64,000 bases of DNA from Rhodoferax sp. (GTDB lineage: Bacteria > Pseudomonadota > Gammaproteobacteria > Burkholderiales > Burkholderiaceae_C). The DNA lies in NCBI GenBank assembly GCA_013791765.1, contig VMTC01000109.1, forward strand, positions 1-64,000, read 5' to 3'. Positions 16,568 to 24,998 of this stretch are shown one piece after another (positions within the stretch are counted from its first letter, which is position 1; every line of letters starts with the position of its first letter). The position numbers and the translations under genes are program-made. The notes below the pieces were generated by a model. The model was not told where the DNA came from. It saw only the letters and a list, made by a program, of their open reading frames with translations, and searched no databases.

Positions 16568-16629
16568 TATCCGCTTTGATCTGCAAGCCAATTCGCCCCA
16601 CTCATCCCACTTTTTGAAGGAAAGCCATC

Positions 16630-17652
16630 ATGGCCATCAACAACCCGTTTCTCAATCCTGCTTTTTCAATGGCATCGCTGACAGCCGCGATCAACCTGCT
16701 GCCCAACCGCTACGACCGACTCGACCAGTTGGGTCTTTTTGCCGCCAAGCCGGTGCGCACCCGCACCATCGTGCTGGAGGAAAAGGCCGGTGTGCTCAAT
16801 TTGCTGCCCAGCCTGCCTGTGGGCTCACCTGGCACGGTCGGCATTCGTGGAAAACGCACGCTGCGCAGCTTTGTGATTCCGCACATCCCGCACGATGACG
16901 TGGTGCTGCCCGAAGAAGTCTCTGGCCTGCGCTCGTTTGGCACCGAGAACGAATTTGCCTCCATTGCGGCGGTACTGGCCGAGCACCTGGACAACATGCG
17001 CACCAAGCATGCGGCCACCCTGGAGTACCTGCGCATGGGCGCTTTGAAAGGCATCGTGCTCGACGCGGATGGTCGGGTTCTGGTCAATCTGTACGACGAA
17101 TTCAAGATCACGCCCAAAACCATCAGCTTCAAACTCAACGTCGACACCACCAACGTGCTGGAAAAATGTCTCGATCTCAAGCGCTACCTTGGCAAAAGCC
17201 TGATGGGTGAACGCATGAGCAGCGTGCAGTGCTTGGTCTCGCCCGAGTTCTTCACCAAGTTGGTGACCCACCCCAGCGTGGTCGATGCGTATCGGCTGTT
17301 CAACGAGAGCCAGATTCTGCGCTCCGACATGCGCTCAGGCTTCCCGTTTGCAGGGGTCACCTTTGAGGAATATGCCGGTGAAGCCAGCGTACCCGATGGT
17401 TCCGGTGGTTGGGTGACCAAACCGTACATCGAAGCGGGCGAAGCGCATGCGTTCCCGCTGGGCACGATTGACACCTTTGCCACCTACTTTGCACCGGCTG
17501 ACTTCAACGAGACGGTCAACACGCTGGGGCAACCCATCTATGCCAAGCAGGCACCGCGACATTTTGAGCGTGGCACTGACCTGCACACCCAGAGCAACCC
17601 GCTGCCCCTGTGCCAGCGTCCAGCCCTGTTGGTGCGCCTGACCGCGACGTGA
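16630..17652 (+). CDS. Major capsid protein, GpE family
   Basis: 340 residues, the usual GpE size (lambda E is 341). Typical features: N-terminal MAINNPFLNPAFSMASLTAAINLLPNRY (in part), the E-loop region VLEEKAGVLNLLP, the motif RTIVLEEK, and the C-terminal end RHFERGTDLHTQSNPLPLCQRPALLVRL found in most GpE proteins. It forms the HK97-fold shell. AAGGAAA upstream of the start. No FI-like gene follows; the connector gene comes next. Confidence 0.97.
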   Translation: MAINNPFLNPAFSMASLTAAINLLPNRYDRLDQLGLFAAKPVRTRTIVLEEKAGVLNLLPSLPVGSPGTVGIRGKRTLRSFVIPHIPHDDVVLPEEVSGLRSFGTENEFASIAAVLAEHLDNMRTKHAATLEYLRMGALKGIVLDADGRVLVNLYDEFKITPKTISFKLNVDTTNVLEKCLDLKRYLGKSLMGERMSSVQCLVSPEFFTKLVTHPSVVDAYRLFNESQILRSDMRSGFPFAGVTFEEYAGEASVPDGSGGWVTKPYIEAGEAHAFPLGTIDTFATYFAPADFNETVNTLGQPIYAKQAPRHFERGTDLHTQSNPLPLCQRPALLVRLTAT

Positions 17653-17665
17653 TCGGGTTAAACCC

Positions 17666-17971
17666 ATGACCACACTGGTCGAAAAAATCTATCTGGCTGC
17701 TGCCAATGTCGGGTTTCTCAAGACCTGCGACTGGCAACCCACCGATAGCGGTGCAGCGCAGACGCATTCTGTCGGATTTTCTGCACCTGACAAGGAAATG
17801 CTCGCAGGGCTTGGTGTCAGCACTGAATACGAGATGACCTACCCGAACTCCTGCTTTGTGGGGCTCAAATCCCGCGAATCAGTGCAGATCGAGGGTGTCG
17901 CGTATCAGGTGCGAGAAGTCACGGCCGTGGGCGACGGGTCCGAAGTGCGCGCCAAACTGATGCGGGTGTAA
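17666..17971 (+). CDS. Head-tail connector/completion protein (FII-like position)
   Basis: 101 residues, MTTLVEKIYLAAANVGFLKTCDWQ to KLMRV. Beta-rich, with VQIEGVAYQVREVTAVGDGSEVRAKL, which matches the phage head-tail attachment proteins that follow the major capsid gene in lambda-like phages (gpFII type) and describe a 'value at interface' barrel. Overall family is inferred from length and position; direct similarity to gpFII is low by eye. Gap of 5 bp to the next gene. Confidence 0.72.
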   Translation: MTTLVEKIYLAAANVGFLKTCDWQPTDSGAAQTHSVGFSAPDKEMLAGLGVSTEYEMTYPNSCFVGLKSRESVQIEGVAYQVREVTAVGDGSEVRAKLMRV

Positions 17972-17976
17972 ATCCC

Positions 17977-18423
17977 ATGGCAGCGAACTCCATTCGTGAA
18001 CGGATTTTGCAGACGCTGGTGGCGCGGTTGACCCCGGTCGCCACGGATCAGGCAGCCACTGTGTGGCGCACGCCCAGCGTGTCGATCACGCGCGACCAGT
18101 GCCCATCGTTGGTGGTGTTTCCTGAGACTGAGTCACTGGCTGATCGCGCCAACGACCGGGTCACTCGCGAGTTGACAGTGCGTATCACCGCACTGGCGCG
18201 CGCGGTTCCACCCGACGTTGCCGAAACCCAAGCGGATGCCTTGCTCTGCGCGGCGCATGCCGCCCTGATGAGTGACGTCAACCTGGGCGGTCTGGCTCTC
18301 GGTGTAAGGGAAGTCGAGTCCGAATGGGAAGTGGATGACGCGGACGGGGTTGCTGCCAGTACATCTGCTCGCTACCAGATCACCTACCGCACCCTGATTG
18401 CTGACATTTCCATTCAAGCCTGA
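17977..18423 (+). CDS. Minor tail/tail completion protein (U-like position)
   Basis: 148 residues, MAANSIRERILQTLVARLTPVATD to IADISIQA. The sequence CPSLVVFPETESLADRANDRVTRELTVRITALAR and ETQADALLCAAHAALM, ending with SARYQITYRTL, is the form of tail terminator proteins of siphoviruses: a short alpha/beta protein with a central strand pair and closing ITYRT strand. Such proteins cap the tail tube. Assigned by pattern and by lying between connector and tail tube genes. Confidence 0.75.
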   Translation: MAANSIRERILQTLVARLTPVATDQAATVWRTPSVSITRDQCPSLVVFPETESLADRANDRVTRELTVRITALARAVPPDVAETQADALLCAAHAALMSDVNLGGLALGVREVESEWEVDDADGVAASTSARYQITYRTLIADISIQA

Positions 18424-18476
18424 ATCACTTTTCCATTTTTCTGTTTATTTATTTCAACTTTTAAGGATCCCAAACC

Positions 18477-19250
18477 ATGAGTACCTATGCATCATTCCAG
18501 GGCCGTGTTTACCTTGGCAAACGTGACGTTGAAGGCAACCCCATCGAGGTTCGCTCACCCGGCAACGTGGCCGAGTTGAAACTCTCGCTCAAAACCGACG
18601 TGCTGGAGCATTACGAGAGCCAAACCGGTCAGCGCACGCTCGATCACCGCATGGTCAAACAAAAGTCCGCCACAGTAAATCTGACCATCGAAGAGTTCAC
18701 CAAAGAGAACCTTGCGCTGGCCCTGTACGGCAACTATGTGGTCGGCACGCCCGGCACTGTGACCAATGAGCCATTGGCGGGCGCTTCTCCCTTGGTCGGC
18801 GAGCGCTATTTCCTGGCTCACCCCAAGGTAGCCAGCCTGGTGATTCTGGACAGCAGCGCCACACCCGCAACGCTTGTCGAAGGGGTGGACTACACGGTCG
18901 ATAAAGACTTTGGGGCGATCCAGTTGCTGCGTCTGAACGATGGAGGCACACCTGCCGTGGCCTACGCCGCACCCTTGAAGGCCAGCTACGCCTTCGGTGT
19001 CACTACTGAGATTGGCATCTTCACCCAGCCCCTGCCAGAGCGTTTCCTTCGGCTGGAGGGCATCAACACCGCCGACGGTAATGCAAAGGTCTTGGTGGAG
19101 TTGTACCGGGTGGCGTTTGATCCCTTGAAGGAAATCTCGTTCATCTCCAACGAATACAACAAGTTCGAAATGGAAGGCTCCTTGCTGGCCGATTCCAGCA
19201 AGCCTTTCGATGCAACGCTGGGCCAGTTCGGCCGCATTGTCCAAATCTGA
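18477..19250 (+). CDS. Major tail tube protein
   Basis: 257 residues; starts MSTYASFQGRVYLGKRDVEGNPIEVRSPGNV. Middle has VTNEPLAGASPLVGERYFLAHPKVASLVI and a tube-protein style VLVELYRVAFDPLKEISFISNEYNKFEMEGSLLADSSKP near the C-terminus, which matches phage tail tube proteins that list a 'defined value' beta-barrel. Its position, directly before the tail assembly chaperone and tape measure, is diagnostic. An upstream AAGGATCCC lies near the start. Confidence 0.87.
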   Translation: MSTYASFQGRVYLGKRDVEGNPIEVRSPGNVAELKLSLKTDVLEHYESQTGQRTLDHRMVKQKSATVNLTIEEFTKENLALALYGNYVVGTPGTVTNEPLAGASPLVGERYFLAHPKVASLVILDSSATPATLVEGVDYTVDKDFGAIQLLRLNDGGTPAVAYAAPLKASYAFGVTTEIGIFTQPLPERFLRLEGINTADGNAKVLVELYRVAFDPLKEISFISNEYNKFEMEGSLLADSSKPFDATLGQFGRIVQI

Positions 19251-19260
19251 AAGGCGCGTC

Positions 19261-19656
19261 ATGACTGATTTGGAAAAACTCATTCCCCAGGACACCCTGG
19301 TGCAGGTGGCAGGCGAAACCATTGCGATATCCCCCCTCAAAGTGGGCCAGTTGCCTGCTTTCCTGCGGGTGATCGCACCCGTGATGGCGCAATTGAGCCA
19401 GCCGCAAATCAACTGGCTGGCGCTGTTTGGCGAGCGTGGTGACGATTTGTTGAACGCCATCGGCATTGCAGTCAAAAAACCGCGCGAGTGGGTGGATGAC
19501 CTGGCTGCGGACGACGCGTTGCTGTTGGCAGCCAAGGTGATGGAGGTCAACGCTGATTTTTTTACCCGAACGGTGATTCCCAAACTCGACGGTCTGTTCA
19601 GTCTGGGCCAGGGCATTCGGGCAGCCAACACTGGTTCGACCTCACCCAGCGCCTGA
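19261..19656 (+). CDS. Tail assembly chaperone (G-like)
   Basis: 131 residues, MTDLEKLIPQDTLVQVAGETIAISPLKVGQLPAF and on, all-helical after the first strand, of the DUF6631 type seen before tape measure genes. Starts at ATG 19261 because the frame upstream belongs to the end of the tail tube gene. A perfect -1 slippery heptamer T-TTT-TTT lies at 19557-19563, codons gat-ttt-ttt, so part of the ribosomes probably shift to make a longer G-T-type protein as in lambda. Chaperones bind tape measure and tube protein during tail assembly. Confidence 0.85.
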   Translation: MTDLEKLIPQDTLVQVAGETIAISPLKVGQLPAFLRVIAPVMAQLSQPQINWLALFGERGDDLLNAIGIAVKKPREWVDDLAADDALLLAAKVMEVNADFFTRTVIPKLDGLFSLGQGIRAANTGSTSPSA

Positions 19657-19853
19657 TCGGGCACGGCCACCGGCTGCCCGACATCTTGGACTACACGCTG
19701 GCGCAGTTGAGAGGTTTTGCAGAGGCCGTTGTGCGTATGGACAGCGCGCGTGATGCCCAACTCTTGTCCCTGATTGCCATTGGCAGCAGGGGCGACTCCA
19801 AAAACCTCGATCAATCGCTTGAACGTCTGACCACTGCATCAAACCCATCATGA
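19563..19853 (+). CDS. Predicted -1 frame extension of the tail chaperone (T-like)
   Basis: In the -1 frame an uninterrupted reading runs from 19557 to TGA 19851-19853. From 19632 it reads WFDLTQRLIGHGHRLPDILDYT and continues with LAQLRGFAEAVVRMDSARDAQLL, clearly protein-like. The stop overlaps the next gene's ATG (19850) in the ATGA manner. There is no convincing independent start, so it is best explained as the T part of a G-T fusion of about 197 residues made by slippage at the T-heptamer. The first 20 residues after the slip look less protein-like, so another route of access is possible. Confidence 0.72.
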   Translation, partial: YPNGDSQTRRSVQSGPGHSGSQHWFDLTQRLIGHGHRLPDILDYTLAQLRGFAEAVVRMDSARDAQLLSLIAIGSRGDSKNLDQSLERLTTASNPS

Positions 19854-20494
19854 AAATCTCCATCCGAATCGACAGCGCTGCCGCGCAAGCCCAGCTACGC
19901 CGTTGGGGCGGGGAGTTTCGTGACAAGGTCAAAAAGGCGGTGGCCAAGGCCATGGCGAAAGAGGCAGTTGAGATTAAGACGGACGTGCGCGACCAGGTGG
20001 CCAGTCAACTGACGGTGGTCAAAAAGACCTTCCTCAAGGGGTTTTCTGCCTACGTGATAGACAAAGACCCCAGTCGCTTACCAGCGCTGTACGTGGGCTC
20101 GCGCATTCCATGGGTTGGCATGCATGAAAAAGGCGGGACCATTTCGGCCAAGATGCTGATTCCCCTGCATGGCCGGGTTGGCCGCAAGCGCTTCAAGGCA
20201 CAGATCGCTGAACTGATGCGGGGCGGCAACGCTTACTTCATCAAAAACGCCAAGGGCAACGTGGTGCTGATGGCCGAGAACATCAAAGAGCACGACCGCC
20301 CCTTGGCTGGATTCAAACGCCGGTACCGAAAAGCTGAAGGAATCAAACGCTTGAAGCGTGGTGCTGATATTCCGATTGCGGTACTCGTTCCGCGCGTCAT
20401 GCTCAAAAAGCGACTTGATATCGAGCGACTGGTGGTACGGCGCATCCCACGACTGGCAGCAAGCATCGAACAACAAATCCGCACGGTCGGATGA
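19850..20494 (+). CDS. Phage tail protein (DUF6441-like)
   Basis: 214 residues, very basic: MKISIRIDSAAAQAQLRRWGGEFRDKVKKAVAKAMAKEA and on; GFSAYVIDKDPSRLPALYVGSRIPWVGMHEKGGTI; ends RLVVRRIPRLAASIEQQIRTVG. This is the form of DUF6441/minor tail Z-like proteins. Its start overlaps the -1 frame extension of the chaperone and it precedes the tape measure gene by 22 bp. The exact role in the tail is not known; a connector or tail-completion role is the usual guess. Confidence 0.8.
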   Translation: MKISIRIDSAAAQAQLRRWGGEFRDKVKKAVAKAMAKEAVEIKTDVRDQVASQLTVVKKTFLKGFSAYVIDKDPSRLPALYVGSRIPWVGMHEKGGTISAKMLIPLHGRVGRKRFKAQIAELMRGGNAYFIKNAKGNVVLMAENIKEHDRPLAGFKRRYRKAEGIKRLKRGADIPIAVLVPRVMLKKRLDIERLVVRRIPRLAASIEQQIRTVG

Positions 20495-20516
20495 CTTTCA
20501 AACATTGAACTGACCC

Positions 20517-23500
20517 ATGGCCAACAACCGTATCGCCGTTTTAGTCGCCCTTGAAGGTGCCGATGACGGGCTCAAACGCGCCCTCAATTCCGCCCAGCAA
20601 AGCCTGGGTGAGTTGGCATCGACGGCCAAGACCGCTGGCGACAAGGCAGCGCGCGGTATGGCCGAGGTCAAGGCAGGCATGTCAGCGTTTGGCGATCAGG
20701 TGGCGACCGCAAAGACGCAACTGTTGGCATTCCTGTCGATCAACTGGGCGGCGGGCAAAGTGCAGGAGATCGTCCAGATTGCCGATGCCTGGAATATGAT
20801 GGGCGCACGCTTGAAACTGGCAACCGCCGGTCAGAATGAATTTGTCATCGCACAAAAGGCGCTGTTCGACATCGCTCAGCGCATTGGCGTGCCCATTCAG
20901 GAAGTCTCTACTCTGTACGGCAAGTTGCAGCAAGCGGTGCGCATGCTCGGTGGTGAACAGAAAGATGCTTTGACCATCACGGAGAGCATCTCGCAGGCCT
21001 TGCGACTGTCCGGTGCGTCGGCCACAGAAGCCCAGTCGTCCCTGTTGCAGTTCGGCCAGGCCTTGGCATCTGGTGTGCTGCGCGGCGAAGAATTCAACTC
21101 CGTGGTCGAGAACAGTCCGCGTCTGGCCCAAGCCCTGGCCGATGGCTTGAACGTGCCCATTGGTCGGCTGCGCAAGCTGGCTGAAGAGGGGCGACTCACC
21201 GCTGACGTGGTGGTCAACGCCTTGATGAGCCAAAAGGACAAGCTTGCCGCTGAATATTCTCAGTTGCCTGCAACGGTCAGTCAGGCCTTTCAGCGCCTGC
21301 AAAACGCCTTCGGGCAGTGGGTAGCGCAGGTGGATGCGGCCACAGGCATCACCAAGAAACTCGCCGATGGCCTGACTTGGCTCGCCACCAATCTGGATAC
21401 GGTCATGCAGTGGCTCAAAAAAATTGCCGAGGTGGGCTTGGCGGTGCTCATTTACCGGTTGCTGCCAGCGTTGGTCACAGCCTGGCAGACCGCCGGGGCC
21501 GCAGCCATCACGGCTGCCACCGCCACCTCTGCGGCCTGGGCCACCGCCAATTTGTCGGTGACGGCTGCAATTGCCAGCGTCGGTCTGCTCAAGACAGCCT
21601 TTGCCGTGCTCGGTGCGTTCGCCGTGGGCTGGGAAATCGGAACCTGGTTGTCCAAGAAATTCGAGATCGTGCGCAAGGCTGGCATCTTCATGGTCGAAAT
21701 TCTGGTCAAAGCGGTTGAGCAGTTGCAGTACCGATGGGAGGCGTTTGCTGCGATCTTTACCAGTGACACCATTGATGCGGCCACCAAGCGCCACGAAGCC
21801 CGGCTGGCCGAGATGAATGTGATTTTTGCCCAGATGTATGCGGATGCCACCAAGGGCTCCGACACCGCCAAGGCAGCAATGACCACTGCGGCCACCACGG
21901 CAGAAGAGATTGCCAAAAAGCTGGAAGCTGTGCGTCAGGGCACCCAAGAAGCGGTCGGTCGTGGCGTTGAGGCTGTTCACTCGGCCGTGGAAAAGCTTAA
22001 ATCCCGGCTGGGTGAGGTCGAACAGGCGGTCACCAAGGCTAACGGCGTGGTGACCGATGCGACAGCAAAAATGGCTGAGGCGTACAAAGGCTTGACTGCC
22101 ATGGTCGAGGCCAACCTGCAAAAACAGGTTGATGCTGTGAAAACACGGTACCAGCAGGAGCAGACGGCATTGGAGTTATCGTCTGCCTCGCAAGCGACCC
22201 AGATCAGCAAATCAACCCTGCTGCTCACCGATGCACTGACTCAGCAGACCACCTTGCGTCAAAAGGCCACCACAGACACACTGAGACTCATCGATGACGA
22301 GTCCAGCGCCAGGGTGGCAGCAGCGGCCAAGCAAGGCGCAACAGAAGCCGAGCGCAGCGCTAACGTGACACGGGTCGAAAATGAGATTCTGGCAACCAAA
22401 CGCCAGTCGATGGTCACAGCCGCCACGGAATACCGCGCTCACATCGATACCTTGAACGCTGAAGCCAACCGGCATTTGGCGGAAATCCAGCGCATTGAAG
22501 AAGCCAAACGTCAACTGACGATGACCACGGAGGAAAAAATCCGTGAGCTGCGCCGTCAAGGCATGACAGAGTTTGAAGCCACGGAAGACCGCAAACGCCA
22601 GATTGTCGAGTTGCAGAGCAAGGCGCGTGATGCGCTGGCCGCAGGTGAATTTGAGCAGGCCAAACAACTGGCGCAGAAGGCCATGGATTTGGCGGTTCAA
22701 GTGGGCAGCACCCAGACCGCAGAGGCAAAGAAGGCGGAAGAAGCCAAGAAACAATCTGAGCAGGCGCACACCCAGGTCGTGACACTGGAGTCGCAGGCGC
22801 GTGAGGCATCGCGCAAACAGGAGTACGACAAGGCTGCCGACCTGATGCGCCAGGCTGATGCCCTGCGCGCAGAACTGGCGCAAAAGACCAAGGAGTCCGA
22901 TGCGGCGATCACTCAGGGCAAGGACGGTGTCAACCGATCCATTCAAGCCATTCGGGAATCCGAGGACATCCTGAATAAGTCACTGGACGCTCAAGCACAG
23001 GCGCACAAACAGGCAGCCCAAGCGGCAGTAGCAGCGCGGGAGCAGATCAAGCAGACCCTCACGGACACGGAAACACAGATAGACCAGATTACCGCCAAGC
23101 TCAAAGATGGCTTGAAAGTGACGCTGGACGCTGACACCAGCCGGTTTGACAAAGCCATGGCTGATCTTGATAAGGCAATGGCCGAGAAGGAAAGGCTGCT
23201 GATCATCAAGGCCGATCTGGAACAGGCCCAGAAAAAGCTCCAGGAATATGAAGCTTTGCTCAAAGAGGGCAAGACGCTGCCTGTCGACGCAGATGTCAGT
23301 CAGGCCAAAGCGGCGCTGGACAAACTGACCGTCTATGCCAAGCAAAACTCGCTGATCGAGTTACAGGTCACCTCTGAAAAAGCTCAAGCCTCGATCAACA
23401 ATGTGGAAGGCATGATCAATGCACTGGGTCGCATCCGGACCGAGTCGCAGCACAGTGTGAACACCAATGCCGACGCGGCACGCTCGCAAATCTCCAGCCT

Positions 23501-24560
23501 CAACGGCATGAACACGTCGAGCACGCACACGATCTATGTGACCAAGGTCGAGACCAATGCCACGGGTGGTCTGGTGGGTGCCGGTGTGCCGCATTTTGCG
23601 GTCGGCGGTTCTGTGGCATCACCAGTTGCCCAGGCATTTGCCCGTATGACCGGTGGCTCCGTGCCGGGCTCGGGCGATCAGGACACAGTGCCGCGCACGC
23701 TGGACGCGGGTGCATTTGTGCTGCGCAAGGCAGCGGTTCGCAAGTACGGCGGTGGTGTTCTGTCCAAACTGGCCAACGGTGTCTCAAGCTTTGGCATCGC
23801 ACACTTTGCGACCGGCGGCGCAGTGACGCCAACCGGACCCACTTCCATCAAACGCAATCGGGATGCCTTTGAGGCGCAAAAAATGATCGATATGGGATTG
23901 GGTGCGATGCGGGAGTACACCAATTGGCTTCGAGCCCACTATGGCGCGGCGCTGAGCATCGACATGGAGTGGCAGACCATGAAGAGTTATGGCCAGCAGG
24001 CTGCAACTGACCGTCAAACGCTGGAGTCCATTCCCAATCGGTCCCAACTCACTGCCAACGAGAAGCAAAAGATTGATGCCATCAAAGGCACTTGGCGGCA
24101 AGCCATGGCGCAGCCACTGGTCTATGGTAAAGATCTTGAGCGAGAACTCATGGATTACATGGAGTTGCATCAGGGCGAATTCTTTCGCGGCGGCGGCATT
24201 TCCAGGTCCGACACGGTTCCTGCCATGCTCACTCCGGGCGAGTACGTGGTCAACCGGTCGGCCGTATCTCGGTTTGGCACCGGCTTTTTTGAGTCACTCA
24301 ACAACCTGAGCCTACCAGCGCAAGCCTTGGCCGCGCGTGTTCAGGGCCAGATCCAAGGTTTTTCCAGTGGGGGGCTGGTGCAGTCACTGGCTTCATCTAT
24401 GGCTGCGCCAAGACCTGCATTTGCAGGTGACGCTGCACCGGTGCGCACTGTGCGGGTTGAACTGGCAGCGGGAAACCGCAGTGTGTCGGCCACGGTCGAT
24501 GCCAGGGATGAGTCGCGCCTGCTCGACATCTTGAAACAAGCCAAAGCTCGGGCTTTTTAA
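20517..24560 (+). CDS. Tail tape measure protein
   Basis: 1347 residues, the longest gene here. N-terminal tape-measure domain with WNMMGARLKLATAGQNEFV and SGASATEAQSSLLQFGQALASGVLRGEEFNSVVENSP; hydrophobic segments around residues 300-370; a long coiled-coil (about residues 430-980) rich in A, K, E and Q; and a C-terminal part with GGxVxGxGxxDTVPxxLxxGEYV-like motifs (GSGDQDTVPRTLDAGAFVLRK and SDTVPAMLTPGEYVVNRSAV). The length sets the tail length; at about 1.5 Angstrom per residue this suggests a tail near 200 nm. The C-terminal motif is repeated twice. Confidence 0.95.
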   Translation: MANNRIAVLVALEGADDGLKRALNSAQQSLGELASTAKTAGDKAARGMAEVKAGMSAFGDQVATAKTQLLAFLSINWAAGKVQEIVQIADAWNMMGARLKLATAGQNEFVIAQKALFDIAQRIGVPIQEVSTLYGKLQQAVRMLGGEQKDALTITESISQALRLSGASATEAQSSLLQFGQALASGVLRGEEFNSVVENSPRLAQALADGLNVPIGRLRKLAEEGRLTADVVVNALMSQKDKLAAEYSQLPATVSQAFQRLQNAFGQWVAQVDAATGITKKLADGLTWLATNLDTVMQWLKKIAEVGLAVLIYRLLPALVTAWQTAGAAAITAATATSAAWATANLSVTAAIASVGLLKTAFAVLGAFAVGWEIGTWLSKKFEIVRKAGIFMVEILVKAVEQLQYRWEAFAAIFTSDTIDAATKRHEARLAEMNVIFAQMYADATKGSDTAKAAMTTAATTAEEIAKKLEAVRQGTQEAVGRGVEAVHSAVEKLKSRLGEVEQAVTKANGVVTDATAKMAEAYKGLTAMVEANLQKQVDAVKTRYQQEQTALELSSASQATQISKSTLLLTDALTQQTTLRQKATTDTLRLIDDESSARVAAAAKQGATEAERSANVTRVENEILATKRQSMVTAATEYRAHIDTLNAEANRHLAEIQRIEEAKRQLTMTTEEKIRELRRQGMTEFEATEDRKRQIVELQSKARDALAAGEFEQAKQLAQKAMDLAVQVGSTQTAEAKKAEEAKKQSEQAHTQVVTLESQAREASRKQEYDKAADLMRQADALRAELAQKTKESDAAITQGKDGVNRSIQAIRESEDILNKSLDAQAQAHKQAAQAAVAAREQIKQTLTDTETQIDQITAKLKDGLKVTLDADTSRFDKAMADLDKAMAEKERLLIIKADLEQAQKKLQEYEALLKEGKTLPVDADVSQAKAALDKLTVYAKQNSLIELQVTSEKAQASINNVEGMINALGRIRTESQHSVNTNADAARSQISSLNGMNTSSTHTIYVTKVETNATGGLVGAGVPHFAVGGSVASPVAQAFARMTGGSVPGSGDQDTVPRTLDAGAFVLRKAAVRKYGGGVLSKLANGVSSFGIAHFATGGAVTPTGPTSIKRNRDAFEAQKMIDMGLGAMREYTNWLRAHYGAALSIDMEWQTMKSYGQQAATDRQTLESIPNRSQLTANEKQKIDAIKGTWRQAMAQPLVYGKDLERELMDYMELHQGEFFRGGGISRSDTVPAMLTPGEYVVNRSAVSRFGTGFFESLNNLSLPAQALAARVQGQIQGFSSGGLVQSLASSMAAPRPAFAGDAAPVRTVRVELAAGNRSVSATVDARDESRLLDILKQAKARAF

Positions 24561-24572
24561 GGGCGAATCCTC

Positions 24573-24980
24573 ATGGAACTTAAAAACCTCTTCAGTGGGG
24601 CCACGTTGACCCTGCCTGACGATTTGCTGTGGAGCGATGAACACGGCTGGAGTCCAGTGGTCTCCAGCGTGTCTTACCTGATCACTGGTTCCCTCTTGGT
24701 GCAGTCGGCCACACGGCAAGCGGGGCGGGCCATCACCCTGGTGGGTGCCGCCGACATGGCATGGGTCGCGAGATCTGTTGTCAATGTTCTGCGCGACTGG
24801 GTGGCACTGCCACTTGACTCGGTCAGTGGCCGCTTTGAGTTGACGCTCACCGATGCCCGAGTTTTCACTGTGGCATTTCGTCATGCCGACGGGGCCCTTG
24901 AAGCCGAGCCCGTTACCGGGTTTCCAGCACGGTCAGAGGCGGACTTCTACCGCATCACTTTGAAGCTGATGCAAATCTGA
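24573..24980 (+). CDS. Tail tip-adjacent hypothetical protein
   Basis: 135 residues, MELKNLFSGATLTLPDDLLWSDEHGWSPVVSSVSYLITGSLLVQSA (in part). The pattern, two beta-hairpins, then VNVLRDWVALPLDSVSGRFELTLTDARVFTVAFRHADGALEAEPVTGF, and FYRITLKLMQI at the end, is that of distal-tail/adaptor beta-sandwich proteins found directly after tape measure genes. Family is inferred from position and shape; I cannot name it further. Confidence 0.75.
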   Translation: MELKNLFSGATLTLPDDLLWSDEHGWSPVVSSVSYLITGSLLVQSATRQAGRAITLVGAADMAWVARSVVNVLRDWVALPLDSVSGRFELTLTDARVFTVAFRHADGALEAEPVTGFPARSEADFYRITLKLMQI

Positions 24981-24998
24981 TTTTTATTTGGAGTTGAC

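Noticed and set aside
19557-19563. T-run in the chaperone gene as a sequencing error
   Set aside because: Frame 0 after the run (TRTVIPKLDGLFSLG) still looks protein-like, and both frames end in sensible places, which fits programmed slippage better; reads should still be checked.
18555-19814. 419-codon minus-strand frame
   Set aside because: Runs across the tail tube and chaperone genes in antisense; the plus-strand genes have clear families and ribosome sites.
20682-22121. 479-codon minus-strand frame
   Set aside because: Antisense of the tape measure gene.
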